Positions 15,522 to 23,102 of a stretch of DNA of 33,599 bases are shown here, one piece after another. Every line of letters starts with the position of its first letter. The first letter of the stretch is position 1. The notes beneath the pieces were generated by a model that worked only from the letters and a program-made list of their open reading frames with translations, had not been told where the DNA came from and did no database searches. Source of the DNA: Candidatus Rokuibacteriota bacterium (GTDB taxonomy: Bacteria; Methylomirabilota; Methylomirabilia; Rokubacteriales; CSP1-6); the NCBI GenBank assembly GCA_003220475.1, contig QHSO01000033.1, forward strand, positions 1 through 33,599, given 5' to 3'. A program made the translations under genes and the position numbers.

Positions 15522-16457
15522 TCATCGCCGATGGAAGCCGGGCACGACCTCCTCGGCGAGCTGACGCAGCTGGTCCAGCATCATCTCGGGCGGGCACATC
15601 GGCCGCACGATGAACTTCGACCCTCCGCCGGCCACGTATTCGTCGAGACGCTCGCGCAGCAGCGCCGGCGGGCCGAACGCCGTGCAGCGCTCGAGCGTCG
15701 CGTCGTCCACGCGATTGCGCGGGACGAACGGCGCCGCCAGCGCGCGCGCCTCGGCGCGATCGCGTGCGAAGCAGAAATTGACGAGCGTGCCGAAATGATC
15801 CGCGGGCACCTCCCGTCCGGCCTCCGCGGCGAACCGCTGCGTCTGTGCGACCCCAGCGGCGAAGCGATCGGGCGGAATGAAGGAGGGGATCCAGCCGTCG
15901 CCGAGCCGTCCCGCGCGGCGCATGGCCGCCTCGCTGTTGCCGCCGATCCACGCGGGCATCGGCTGCTGGATCGGCCGCGGCAGCACGGTGATCTTGTCCA
16001 GCCGCCAGAACTCGCCCTCGAAGGTGACCTGATCCTCGCTCCAGCACCGACGCATGATCGTCAGCGCCTCGTCCGTGCGCCGGCCGCGCTCCTTGAACGG
16101 CACGCCGGCGGCCTGGAACTCGCGCTCCTGCTCCACGCCGATGCCGAAGGCCGGCAGCATGCGGCCGCCGGAGAGGTAGTCGATCATCGCGATCTCACGC
16201 GCCGCGGTCACCGGGTTCCGGAACGGCGTGATGAACACGCTCGGCCCGAATTTCAGCCGTCGAGTCCGCGCGGCGACGGCGGCCAGCGTCGTCATCGGCT
16301 CGGGCACGGGCAGCGGTGAGGACAGGCGCTCGGAAAACCACAGCGAGTCGATTTCCGTCGTCTCGCACAGGTCTACCAGGCGCCACAGAAACGCCGCACC
16401 CTCGGGACCCGCCGGCCACGGGCCCGGCATGACGCCGACCCGGTACTTGATCTGCAT
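15522..16457 (-). CDS. Luciferase-like (LLM class) oxidoreductase, probably F420- or FMN-dependent
   Basis: 311 residues from ATG 16457 (a GTG at 16466 is possible). The TIM-barrel pattern of the bacterial luciferase family is clear: DSLWFSERLSSP, GPSVFITPFRNPV, GRMLPAFGIGVEQEREF, GVPFKERGRRTDEAL and PMPAWIGGNSEAAMRRAGRLGDGW. Members use F420H2 or FMNH2 to oxidise or reduce diverse substrates; the cofactor cannot be settled here. It is divergent from the TetR regulator, with its -10-like TAGAGT 7 nt before ATG and no Shine-Dalgarno, so it may be regulated by that repressor. Confidence 0.88.
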   Translation of the reverse strand: MQIKYRVGVMPGPWPAGPEGAAFLWRLVDLCETTEIDSLWFSERLSSPLPVPEPMTTLAAVAARTRRLKFGPSVFITPFRNPVTAAREIAMIDYLSGGRMLPAFGIGVEQEREFQAAGVPFKERGRRTDEALTIMRRCWSEDQVTFEGEFWRLDKITVLPRPIQQPMPAWIGGNSEAAMRRAGRLGDGWIPSFIPPDRFAAGVAQTQRFAAEAGREVPADHFGTLVNFCFARDRAEARALAAPFVPRNRVDDATLERCTAFGPPALLRERLDEYVAGGGSKFIVRPMCPPEMMLDQLRQLAEEVVPGFHRR

Positions 16458-16498
16458 TGCGCGCACTCTACCATCTTTGTAGAATGAATCGCGGTTCA
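16457..16498 (+). promoter_or_regulatory. Promoter with overlapping palindromic operator for the TetR gene
   Basis: TTGCGC (16457-16462), a 17-bp spacer and TAGAAT (16480-16485) form a plausible sigma-70-type promoter. The last base of the -10 begins an imperfect palindrome TGAATCGCGGTTCA (16485-16498, 12 of 14 positions symmetric) that would sit on the transcription start. The TGAA...TTCA ends recall the B. subtilis FadR box (TGAATGA...TCATTCA), though spacing is shorter. If used, translation starts at ATG 16508 rather than ATG 16484. Confidence 0.4.
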
Positions 16499-16507
16499 GT
16501 CACGGGA

Positions 16508-17095
16508 ATGCGCAATCCCGACAAGCCCCAGCAGATCATCGACGCGGCCGTGCGCGTGTTCGCGCGCAACGGCTTCTACAACTCACGCGTGTCGGACATC
16601 GCGCGCGAAGCCGGCATCGCCAGCGGCACCATCTATCTCTACTTCAAGACCAAGGACGAGATCCTCGTCACGCTCTTCCGGGAAAAGATGGCGGAATTCG
16701 TGAGCGGGCTGCGCAAGGACATCGCCGCGGAGCCGGACGCGCCCGCCAAGCTGCGCCGCCTGGTGCGCCTGCACTTCGAGACACTGGAGGCGCAGCCGGA
16801 CATGGCGGAGGTCGTCCAGGTCGAGCTGCGCCAGGGCCAGAAGTTCTTCCGCGGCGCGTCCGCCCACGAGATCTCCGCGTACTTCGACCTGATCGGCTCA
16901 ATTCTGACAGCAGGCGTGGACGCCGGCGTCTTTCGCGCGGATCTCCCCATCAAGGTCGCAACCAGGATGCTCTTCGGGGCCATGGACCAGCTGACGACCT
17001 CCTGGGTGCTCGGCAAGCGCGGCTACCGGCTCGTGGAGGCCGCCGAGCCCGTGGCCAACATCTTCCTCAAAGGAGTTACCCGCGATGGGATTTGA
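16508..17095 (+). CDS. TetR-family regulator, similar to Bacillus FadR/YsiA (fatty-acid degradation)
   Basis: 195 residues from ATG 16508; an ATG at 16484 would add eight residues that overlap the promoter box and the palindrome. The TetR helix-turn-helix is at residues 10-55 (QIIDAAVRVFARNG, SDIAREAGIASGTIYLYFKTKDEIL). The C-terminal half (VELRQGQKFF, GSILTAGVDAGVF, ATRMLFGAMDQLTTSWVL) closely follows B. subtilis FadR, a repressor of beta-oxidation genes released by long-chain acyl-CoA. The next gene, an enoyl-CoA hydratase, overlaps by 11 bases, which supports such a role. The DNA target is inferred from the palindrome at 16485. Confidence 0.9.
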   Translation: MRNPDKPQQIIDAAVRVFARNGFYNSRVSDIAREAGIASGTIYLYFKTKDEILVTLFREKMAEFVSGLRKDIAAEPDAPAKLRRLVRLHFETLEAQPDMAEVVQVELRQGQKFFRGASAHEISAYFDLIGSILTAGVDAGVFRADLPIKVATRMLFGAMDQLTTSWVLGKRGYRLVEAAEPVANIFLKGVTRDGI

Positions 17096-17858
17096 AACGC
17101 TCGTGCTCGCGCGCGAGGAGACGTTCGCGATCGTCACCCTCAATCGCCCGCCGGCCAACGCCATCAGCGAGCCGCTCATCCGCGAGCTGAACGACGCGCT
17201 CAACTCGGTGCGCGACGACGACGCCGTGCGCTCCGTGATCATCACCGGCGCCGGCGACAAGATCTTCTGCGGCGGCGCCGACCTCGGCTCGGCGTTTTCC
17301 GGCGGCGATGTGGAGGCGTTCATTCGCTTCGGCAACAGCGTGATGCGCAAGATCGAGCGGTTTGGGAAGCCCGTCATCGCCGCGATCAACGGCCACGCGA
17401 TGGGCGGCGGGATGGAGATCGCGATGGCCTGCCACTTCCGGCTGATGAAAGAGACGGCGCGGATGGGCCAGACCGAATCCAATCTCGGTATCATCCCGGG
17501 CTACGGCGGGACGCAGCGGCTGCCGCGCCTCATCGGTCGCACGAAGGCGCTCGAGTTTCTGATTCTCGGCACGCAGATTCCGGCGCCCGAGTGTCTGCAG
17601 CTGCGCCTGGTCAACCGGCTCTGCAAGGAGAGCGAGACGCTCGCCGACGCGAAGGCGCTCGCGCGCCAGCTCGGCAAGCGCGCGCCGCTGGCGACGGCCG
17701 CCATCATCAGGGCCGTCGACGAGGGCCTGGAAGCGCCGATGGCCAAATCGATCGATATCGAGCTGGAGGCCTTCATGCCGACGCTGCGCAGCGAGGACGC
17801 GGCAGAGGGAATCCAGGCGTTCTTCGGCAAGCGCGAGGCGCAGTTCAAGGGCCGGTAA
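17085..17858 (+). CDS. Enoyl-CoA hydratase/isomerase family protein
   Basis: 257 residues. The crotonase fold is intact, with the oxyanion-hole segments (CGGADLG, GHAMGGGMEIAM) and both acid residues expected of a true hydratase: Glu111 and Glu131 (the latter in GQTESNLGIIPGYGGTQRL). It hydrates trans-2-enoyl-CoA to (S)-3-hydroxyacyl-CoA in beta-oxidation. AAGGAG lies just upstream although the start is inside the TetR 3' end, so the two are co-transcribed. Its stop TAA overlaps the next ATG by one base (TAATG). Confidence 0.94.
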   Translation: MGFETLVLAREETFAIVTLNRPPANAISEPLIRELNDALNSVRDDDAVRSVIITGAGDKIFCGGADLGSAFSGGDVEAFIRFGNSVMRKIERFGKPVIAAINGHAMGGGMEIAMACHFRLMKETARMGQTESNLGIIPGYGGTQRLPRLIGRTKALEFLILGTQIPAPECLQLRLVNRLCKESETLADAKALARQLGKRAPLATAAIIRAVDEGLEAPMAKSIDIELEAFMPTLRSEDAAEGIQAFFGKREAQFKGR

Positions 17859-18607
17859 TGGATCTCGGCGTTCGCGGCAAGGTCGCGCTCGTCACCGGTG
17901 GCGCCCGGAGCCTCGGCAAGGCCGACTGTCTGGCGCTCGCCGCCGAGGGCTGCAAGATCGCCGTGCTCGATCTGGATCCCGAGGGCGCCGAGGTCGCGGC
18001 CAAGGAGATCGTCGCCGCTGGCGGCGTCGCGCGTGGCTACGGCGGCGACATCCGCGACACGGGGCAGGTGACGGCGGCCGTTGCGGCGATCGAACGCGAT
18101 CTGGGTCCCGTCGACATCTGCGTCAACAACGCCGGCCTGATCTATACGGTCGGCCAGCTGAAGGACATGCGCGACGAGGACTGGGAGCTGAACCTCTCGG
18201 TGAACGTCACCGGCACGTTCAAAGTCACGCGCGCGGTCTTTCCAGGCATGCGCGAGCGGCGCTGGGGCCGCATCATCGTGATGGCGTCGATCGCCGGACT
18301 CATGGGCGGCTTCGGACAGACGGCATACGCGACGTCGAAGATCGGCGTGATCGGCTTCGCGAAATCCGTGGCGCTCGAGGGCGCGCGCTACAACGTGACG
18401 TGCAACGCGATCGCCCCGGGCATTATCGCGCCCAACGCCTCGCTCTCGCCCCTCTACGACCGCATGGTCAAGCGCGTGGCCATGCAGAAGGAGGGCGAGC
18501 CGGAGGACGTGGCGGCCGCCGTGACGTTCCTCTGTTCCGAGCGCGCGCGCTACATCACCGGCGCGGTCCTGCCCGTCACCGGAGGAATGGACTTATTCAC
18601 GTTCTAA
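17858..18607 (+). CDS. SDR-family dehydrogenase (3-oxoacyl reductase-like)
   Basis: 249 residues from ATG 17858, overlapping the preceding stop by one base. The classical SDR features are TGGARSLG (13-20; the second Gly is shifted compared with the strict TGxxxGIG), Asp38 favouring NAD, NNAG at 90-93 and the catalytic Ser144, Tyr157 and Lys161. Co-location with enoyl-CoA hydratase suggests a 3-hydroxyacyl-CoA or related alcohol as substrate, though SDR specificity cannot be read from sequence. Confidence 0.9.
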   Translation: MDLGVRGKVALVTGGARSLGKADCLALAAEGCKIAVLDLDPEGAEVAAKEIVAAGGVARGYGGDIRDTGQVTAAVAAIERDLGPVDICVNNAGLIYTVGQLKDMRDEDWELNLSVNVTGTFKVTRAVFPGMRERRWGRIIVMASIAGLMGGFGQTAYATSKIGVIGFAKSVALEGARYNVTCNAIAPGIIAPNASLSPLYDRMVKRVAMQKEGEPEDVAAAVTFLCSERARYITGAVLPVTGGMDLFTF

Positions 18608-18660
18608 TTCGCCGCGCGTGTGATTTGCTCGACCGTTGAGCGCCGGCGCCTCGTATTCAC

Positions 18661-18740
18661 ATCGCCCGACCGTCGGGCGGCGGAGCCCTGCGTTCACACA
18701 ACGTGACGATCGCCCGACCGTCGGGCGGCGGAGCCCTGCG
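18661..18740. repeat. Two perfect 32-bp direct repeats, each containing a 17-bp palindrome
   Basis: Copies at 18661-18692 and 18709-18740 are identical, with a 48-bp period. Each holds CGCCCGACCGTCGGGCG, a perfect inverted repeat around one central base (or a 7-bp stem with a 3-nt loop). They fill the gap between the SDR stop and the SCP2 Shine-Dalgarno. They could be operators, a processing or attenuation hairpin pair, or copies of a dispersed intergenic repeat. No T-run follows, so ordinary termination is unlikely. Confidence 0.75.
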
Positions 18741-18775
18741 AAGCCGCCCCGACGCCAAATCAAAAGGAGGATGAC

Positions 18776-19096
18776 ATGCTGACAGTGCAGGAGACGTTCG
18801 CCGCGATGGGCAGCCGATTCCGGCCCGACAAAGCGCCGGGCACCAACGCCACGATCCAGTATGACGTGAGCGGTGAGGGCGGCGGCACCTGGAACGCCGT
18901 GATCAAGGATGGCGCGTGCATGGTGACGCCCGGGCCGGCCACCAATCCCAACCTGACGCTGTCGATCGCCGCGCAGGACTGGCTCGACATGCTCTCGGGT
19001 AAGCAGTCGGGACAGATGCTGTTCATGTCCGGAAAGCTGAAGGTTAAGGGAGACATGGGCCTGGCCATGAAGCTCGGCTCGATGTTCTCGATGTGA
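18776..19096 (+). CDS. SCP2 sterol-carrier-domain protein
   Basis: 106 residues, a stand-alone SCP2 domain: RFRPDKAPGTNATIQYDVSG, then LTLSIAAQDWLDMLSGKQSGQMLFMSGKLKVKGDMGLAMKL. SCP2 domains hold fatty acids, acyl-CoA or other lipids in a hydrophobic tunnel and are common beside beta-oxidation and PHA genes. A strong Shine-Dalgarno (AAGGAGG) precedes ATG 18776. The stop overlaps the GTG of the membrane-protein gene (GTGA), so the two are translated together, which may link lipid carriage to that protein. Confidence 0.9.
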   Translation: MLTVQETFAAMGSRFRPDKAPGTNATIQYDVSGEGGGTWNAVIKDGACMVTPGPATNPNLTLSIAAQDWLDMLSGKQSGQMLFMSGKLKVKGDMGLAMKLGSMFSM

Positions 19097-20184
19097 GCAC
19101 CGTCGTCGCAGAGGTCGACCGACATCGCGCCGTGTCCGCGGTGGGCGGCGTGCGCTACGACGCGCTCGTCGCCGCGCTGTGCACCGTGTTCCTCGGCGGC
19201 GCCTATCTGGACGTCTGGGCGCACGTGCACGTGCCCGAGCTGGAAACGTTCTTCACGCCGTGGCACGCGGTCTTCTACGCCGGCTTCTTCGCCGTTGCTG
19301 TCGTCACGATCGGCCCGTTGCTTCGGCGGAGGGGGCGCGGGGCGACGTGGTCCGACGCACTGCCCGCCGGCTATGATCGCAGTGTCATCGGCGTGCTCGT
19401 CTTTGCGCTTGGTGGCGTGCTCGACATGCTCTGGCACGTCGTCTTCGGCGTCGAAGCCGACGTCGAAGCGCTGCTCTCGCCGAGTCACCTCCTGTTGGCC
19501 AGCGGCGCCGCACTGTTTCTCACCGGGCCGCTGCGCGCCGCCTGGCGCCGCAACGATCGGGTCGCGCCGTGGCCCGCGATCGTCTCGCTCGGTCTGCTCC
19601 TGTCGATCTTCTCGTTCTTCACGCAGTACGCACATCACTTCGGGCGACCGTGGCCGGCAGCGGGCAACCGTCCGACGGCGACGGTGTTCTCCACGGTGGC
19701 GCCCGACCCTGTTTTCCGGAATGCCGAGATTCAGAATCTCTACGTCGCCCACGGATTCGGCGTCGGGGCGGTGCTGCTGCAGGCGGTGCTGCTCTCCGCG
19801 ATCGTCCTGCTCGCGGTGCGCCGGTGGGGACCGCGGCTGCCGGTCGGCGCGTTCACACTCGTGTTCGGTCTCAACGCCGTGCTGATCGGCGCCGCTCGCG
19901 ACCAGCTTCATCTGCTACCCGGGGTGATCGCGGCCGGTGTGGCCGCGGACGTCATGCTGCGCGTGCTCCGTCCCTCGCTGGCGCGCGCGCGATCGCTGCG
20001 GTGGTTCGCGCTCGCCGTGCCCGGCGTGTACTTCGCGCTCTACTTCACCAACCTCGCGCTCACCCGCGGCGTCTGGTGGTCGGTTCCGCTCTGGTCGGGC
20101 GCCGTCGTGCTCGCCGGCGTGGTCGGCTGGCTGGCTTCGTGGCTCCTCGCTCCGCCCGCGATTCCAGGGGAGACATGCCCCTGA
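19093..20184 (+). CDS. Unknown polytopic membrane protein with conserved-looking His/Asp sites
   Basis: 363 residues from GTG 19093 in a GTGA overlap with SCP2. About ten hydrophobic helices are visible (roughly 22-42, 54-77, 96-118, 127-147, 157-178, 217-243, 250-270, 273-293, 302-325, 328-355). Polar residues cluster at helix ends or inside helices: Asp40, His44 and His46 (YLDVWAHVH), His58 (TPWHAVF), Asp111 and His115 (DMLWHVVF), Glu121, His132 (SPSH), His181/182, His220 and His273. That pattern resembles membrane metal or heme sites, but I know no family that matches and propose no reaction. The link with SCP2 and the PHA genes suggests a lipid-related role. Confidence 0.8.
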   Translation: MSTVVAEVDRHRAVSAVGGVRYDALVAALCTVFLGGAYLDVWAHVHVPELETFFTPWHAVFYAGFFAVAVVTIGPLLRRRGRGATWSDALPAGYDRSVIGVLVFALGGVLDMLWHVVFGVEADVEALLSPSHLLLASGAALFLTGPLRAAWRRNDRVAPWPAIVSLGLLLSIFSFFTQYAHHFGRPWPAAGNRPTATVFSTVAPDPVFRNAEIQNLYVAHGFGVGAVLLQAVLLSAIVLLAVRRWGPRLPVGAFTLVFGLNAVLIGAARDQLHLLPGVIAAGVAADVMLRVLRPSLARARSLRWFALAVPGVYFALYFTNLALTRGVWWSVPLWSGAVVLAGVVGWLASWLLAPPAIPGETCP

Positions 20185-20263
20185 CGCAGCGCGAAATGCC
20201 AATGCCGCTCGGCGTCATTCGGTGTCATACTAGGAGCAACGATCTCATTGCGGAGGCGATCGG

Positions 20264-21394
20264 ATGGCGTTAGAGCGCTTCGCAGACGTCGTCGAGCGAT
20301 ACACGGACGGCTACGGCAACGGCAATGTATTCGAGCCGCACCGCGAAGCCGTGAAGGAGTGGGAAGAAGAGATTTCGCGGGCGGTGCGGCGGGCAGAGAA
20401 CCTGCATCGAATGCTGACGAACCCGCAGGAACCGAAGGTCGGCCAGACGCCGCGCGAAGAGATCTACAAGAAGAACAAGTCCCGGTTGTACCGCTATCAG
20501 TCCAAGCGCACGCACACCACGCCCCTGCTGTTCGTTCCCAATCTCGGTATCAGCCGGCCCTACATCTTCGACCTCCTGCCGGGCGGCTCCTTCGTCGAGC
20601 ACATGACGCGGCAGGGCTTCGACTTCTACCTGCTCGACTGGGGTGTGTTCGGGCCCGAGGACAACGATCTCACGTTCGAGGACTGCGTGACGAAGATCCT
20701 CCCGCGCATGACGCGCAAGGTGCTCGAGTCCTCCGGCGCGGAATCGCTCTCGGTGCTCGGTTATTGCATGGGCGCCCCGCTGTCGGCGTCGTTCCTGGCT
20801 GCGTATCCGGAGACGCCGGTGCGCAACTTCATCAACATGGCCGGCCCCATCGACTTTTCGAAGATCGGCCTGTTCGGCCTGTGGCTGGATCCGAGATACT
20901 TCAACGTCGACCGTTTCGTCGACACGCTCGGCGCCGTGCCGGCCGACCTGGTGAAGGCCGGCTTCAAGCTGCTCAAGCCCACCATGGACCTGTCCACCAA
21001 TCTCAATCTCTGGTGGAACCTGTGGAACGACAAGTACGTGGAGGGTTTCAACGCGCTCAACCGCTGGGCGAACGAGTACGTCGCGTTTCCCGGCGAGTTC
21101 TTACGGCAGTGGGTCGGTGACTTCTATCAACAGAACAAGCTGTTCAAGGGCGAGGCGGTCTTCGGCGGCCGGCCGGCGCGCCTGTCCAGCATCTCGTGCC
21201 CCGTCTTCGTCGTCGGCGCCAAAGAGGATTACATCGCGCCGCCCGAGTGCGTCCGCGCGCTGATCGACGCCGTCTCCAGCCGTGACAAGGACTACGTCGA
21301 GCTGCCCGGCGGTCACATCTCGCTGATCGCGGGACGGGGCGCCTCGCTGCACTGTTGGCCCAAGGTCTCGGGGTGGCTGGCGCCGCGCTCGTAG
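20264..21394 (+). CDS. phaC: Class III-like poly(3-hydroxyalkanoate) synthase catalytic subunit
   Basis: 376 residues, the short length typical of class III/IV PhaC. The lipase-like box GYCMG places nucleophile Cys168; Asp322 (KEDYIAP) and His351 (GGHISLI) complete the triad. LFVPNLGISRPYIFDLLPG and DWGVFGPED are family landmarks. The enzyme joins (R)-3-hydroxyacyl-CoA units into PHA at the granule surface. GGAGG precedes ATG 20264 and a CATACT -10-like box lies at 20226-20231, so this gene may begin its own transcript. A PhaE-like subunit follows 9 bases downstream, as expected for a two-subunit synthase. Confidence 0.95.
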   Translation: MALERFADVVERYTDGYGNGNVFEPHREAVKEWEEEISRAVRRAENLHRMLTNPQEPKVGQTPREEIYKKNKSRLYRYQSKRTHTTPLLFVPNLGISRPYIFDLLPGGSFVEHMTRQGFDFYLLDWGVFGPEDNDLTFEDCVTKILPRMTRKVLESSGAESLSVLGYCMGAPLSASFLAAYPETPVRNFINMAGPIDFSKIGLFGLWLDPRYFNVDRFVDTLGAVPADLVKAGFKLLKPTMDLSTNLNLWWNLWNDKYVEGFNALNRWANEYVAFPGEFLRQWVGDFYQQNKLFKGEAVFGGRPARLSSISCPVFVVGAKEDYIAPPECVRALIDAVSSRDKDYVELPGGHISLIAGRGASLHCWPKVSGWLAPRS

Positions 21395-21403
21395 GAGGAA
21401 ACG

Positions 21404-21916
21404 ATGGCTGACGCGACGACGCTGAATCCGATGTTCGAGCTGTGGCGCAAGCAGTTCGAGGAGTCGGCCGCCGCGTGGACCCGCATGATGACGCACACGC
21501 CGGCCCCGCCGACCGATCCCACCGCGTTCTGGCGCCCGGTGCTCAATCAGGGTCTCGAGCAATGGGCGCGGTTCTTCGCGCAGACGCCGCTCACGCCGGA
21601 TCTCGCGACGCAATGGAAGCAGTTTCTCGACCAGTGGATCGAGGCGTGGTCCAAGGCGCTCGGCCAGGCGATGAACACCGAAGCCTACGCGCAAATGATG
21701 GGCAAGTACCTCGACCAGTGGCTCGTCGTCAACGCACCGATGAAGCGCGCGGCCGAGCAGCAAATCGATCAAGCGTTGCAGGTGCTCAACCTGGCGTCGC
21801 GGACCCAGCTCACCGCCGTCGCCAAGCAGATCGTCGAGCTGGAAGAGCGGCTGGAGCGGATGGAAGACGTGCTGGGGGCGATCCTCCGGCGCCTCGACCA
21901 CAAGGAGCCGAAATGA
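21404..21916 (+). CDS. phaE: PhaE-like PHA synthase subunit / phasin-like protein
   Basis: 170 residues, soluble and Trp/Gln-rich, with amphipathic helices (LNPMFELWRKQFEESAAAW, WKQFLDQWIEAWSKALGQ). The C-terminal segment ASRTQLTAVAKQIVELEERL resembles the end of class III PhaE and would form a coiled coil. PhaE is needed with PhaC for activity in class III synthases. It is shorter than typical PhaE (about 350 residues), so a phasin or PhaR-type class IV partner is an alternative. Strong Shine-Dalgarno (AGGAGG); the stop overlaps the next ATG (ATGA), placing it in a phaC-E-J operon. Confidence 0.75.
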   Translation: MADATTLNPMFELWRKQFEESAAAWTRMMTHTPAPPTDPTAFWRPVLNQGLEQWARFFAQTPLTPDLATQWKQFLDQWIEAWSKALGQAMNTEAYAQMMGKYLDQWLVVNAPMKRAAEQQIDQALQVLNLASRTQLTAVAKQIVELEERLERMEDVLGAILRRLDHKEPK

Positions 21917-22482
21917 TCGGCAAGACGATTGCGGATCTCACTCCGGGCGATCACGCCGAGCTGACCCGCGTCGTCGAGGACGGCGATATCGCGGCCTTCG
22001 TGGATGCCGTCGGCGACTACAACCCGGTCCACAGCGATCCCGCCTACGCCGCCACGACGCCGTTCAAGGCGCCGATTGCCCCCGGTATCTTCACGGCCGG
22101 TCTCATCTCGGCCGTCATCGGCACCGAGCTTCCCGGCCCGGGCGCGATCTATCTCTCGCAGTCACTGAAGTTCGTGAAGCCGGTGAAGAGCGGCGATCGC
22201 ATCACCGCGCGCGTCGAAGTGATCGAGGTCATCCGCGATCGCAATCGCATCCGCCTGCAGACCGTCTGTGTCAATCAGAACAACGAGGAAGTGCTCTCCG
22301 GTGAGGCGTGGGTGATGCCGTCCAAGACGCCCGTCGTCTACGACGGTCCCGAGCCGCGCACCGCCGCTGCGGGTCTGGCCGGCCTCGCGCTGCAGCCGTG
22401 GACGTGGGCGGCGGAGGCGGCGTCGCTCTGGGGAGCGTGGTCGCTCGCCGTTCTGTCGCGCTCGACGCCGCGTCGCTGCTGA
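21913..22482 (+). CDS. phaJ: MaoC-like (R)-specific enoyl-CoA hydratase with extra C-terminal helix
   Basis: 189 residues; the MaoC hot-dog domain occupies about 1-137. The hydratase motif has Asp35 and His40 (GDYNPVHSDPAYA), the dyad of PhaJ, which makes (R)-3-hydroxyacyl-CoA from beta-oxidation enoyl-CoA for polymerisation. Residues 138-189 are not part of the fold: after a Pro-rich linker, LQPWTWAAEAASLWGAWSLA is a Trp-rich amphipathic helix that could bind a granule surface. ATGA overlap with the PhaE-like gene. Its stop TGA overlaps a CTG that likely starts the next gene (CTGA). Confidence 0.9.
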   Translation: MIGKTIADLTPGDHAELTRVVEDGDIAAFVDAVGDYNPVHSDPAYAATTPFKAPIAPGIFTAGLISAVIGTELPGPGAIYLSQSLKFVKPVKSGDRITARVEVIEVIRDRNRIRLQTVCVNQNNEEVLSGEAWVMPSKTPVVYDGPEPRTAAAGLAGLALQPWTWAAEAASLWGAWSLAVLSRSTPRRC

Positions 22483-23063
22483 GACACGAGGCCGCGTCGC
22501 GTCACATCCTCGCCGCGCTCGCGCTCGTGCTCGCCGGCTGTGCCACCAGTGCGCAGACACGCGGCGAGCGGGCGCTCGCGCACGGCGACTTCGCCGGCGC
22601 TGCGGCGGAATTCCAGGCCGCGCTCGCCGAGGATCCCGAGCGCGTGCGCGCGCTGCAGGGCCTCGGCGTCGCGCAATACAAGAGCGATGCGCTGGGCGAG
22701 GCCGAGGCGACGTTCGCGCACGTGCTCCAGCGCGCGCCGGAAAACGGCACGGCGCTGCTCTATGGCGGGCTGGCTGCGCTTCGTTTGCGACAGGACGCCG
22801 TGGCCGAGGACCGTCTGACGCGGATGCGACTGATCGAGCCGGACCCGCGGTTCGGTGCTCAGGTCGAGCGCGCCGTCGCGCTCGTGCGCGCGCAACCGCT
22901 CAGCGACGAGGCGCGCGCGTTCATCGCCGTCAGCCTCGAAGACGCGGCCCGCGCGGCGCTCGAGATCCGCGCCGCGCAGTACGAGGCGAGCCGCGCGTGG
23001 GCGTGGTCGGCGTACCCGGTGCGATGCTATCCCGCGCACCGCGGCGGTCTCGTGTGTCTATAA
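22479..23063 (+). CDS. TPR-containing lipoprotein, probable CTG start
   Basis: 194 residues if initiated at CTG 22479, which forms a CTGA overlap with the phaJ stop. That start gives a textbook lipoprotein signal: basic MRHEAASRH, hydrophobic ILAALALVLAGC, with the lipid-modified Cys at about 21. The nearest conventional start, GTG 22437, would add 14 residues and overlap phaJ by 46 bases. The mature part has TPR-like repeats (ERALAHGDFAGAAAEFQAAL, then LGEAEATFAHVLQRAPENGTALLYGGL). Two Cys near the C-terminus may pair. Function unknown; probably an envelope scaffold co-expressed with the PHA genes. Confidence 0.8.
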   Translation: MRHEAASRHILAALALVLAGCATSAQTRGERALAHGDFAGAAAEFQAALAEDPERVRALQGLGVAQYKSDALGEAEATFAHVLQRAPENGTALLYGGLAALRLRQDAVAEDRLTRMRLIEPDPRFGAQVERAVALVRAQPLSDEARAFIAVSLEDAARAALEIRAAQYEASRAWAWSAYPVRCYPAHRGGLVCL

Positions 23064-23092
23064 AAATGGGGGGCCCCGACATGGCCCCCCAT
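23061..23092 (-). terminator. Intrinsic terminator for the phaB/fabG transcript
   Basis: A perfect 10-bp stem (ATGGGGGGCC / GGCCCCCCAT, 23066-23092) with a 7-nt loop is followed on the minus strand by TTTTT then A. It lies downstream of fabG read leftward and overlaps the end of the convergent TPR gene, so it may also slow plus-strand transcription although no T-run follows there. Confidence 0.75.
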
Positions 23093-23102
23093 TCCCCCCA
23101 AC

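Noticed and set aside
18661-18740. Possible CRISPR-like repeats here and at 23103-23208
   Set aside because: Only two copies each, with 16- and 6-base spacers and no cas genes.
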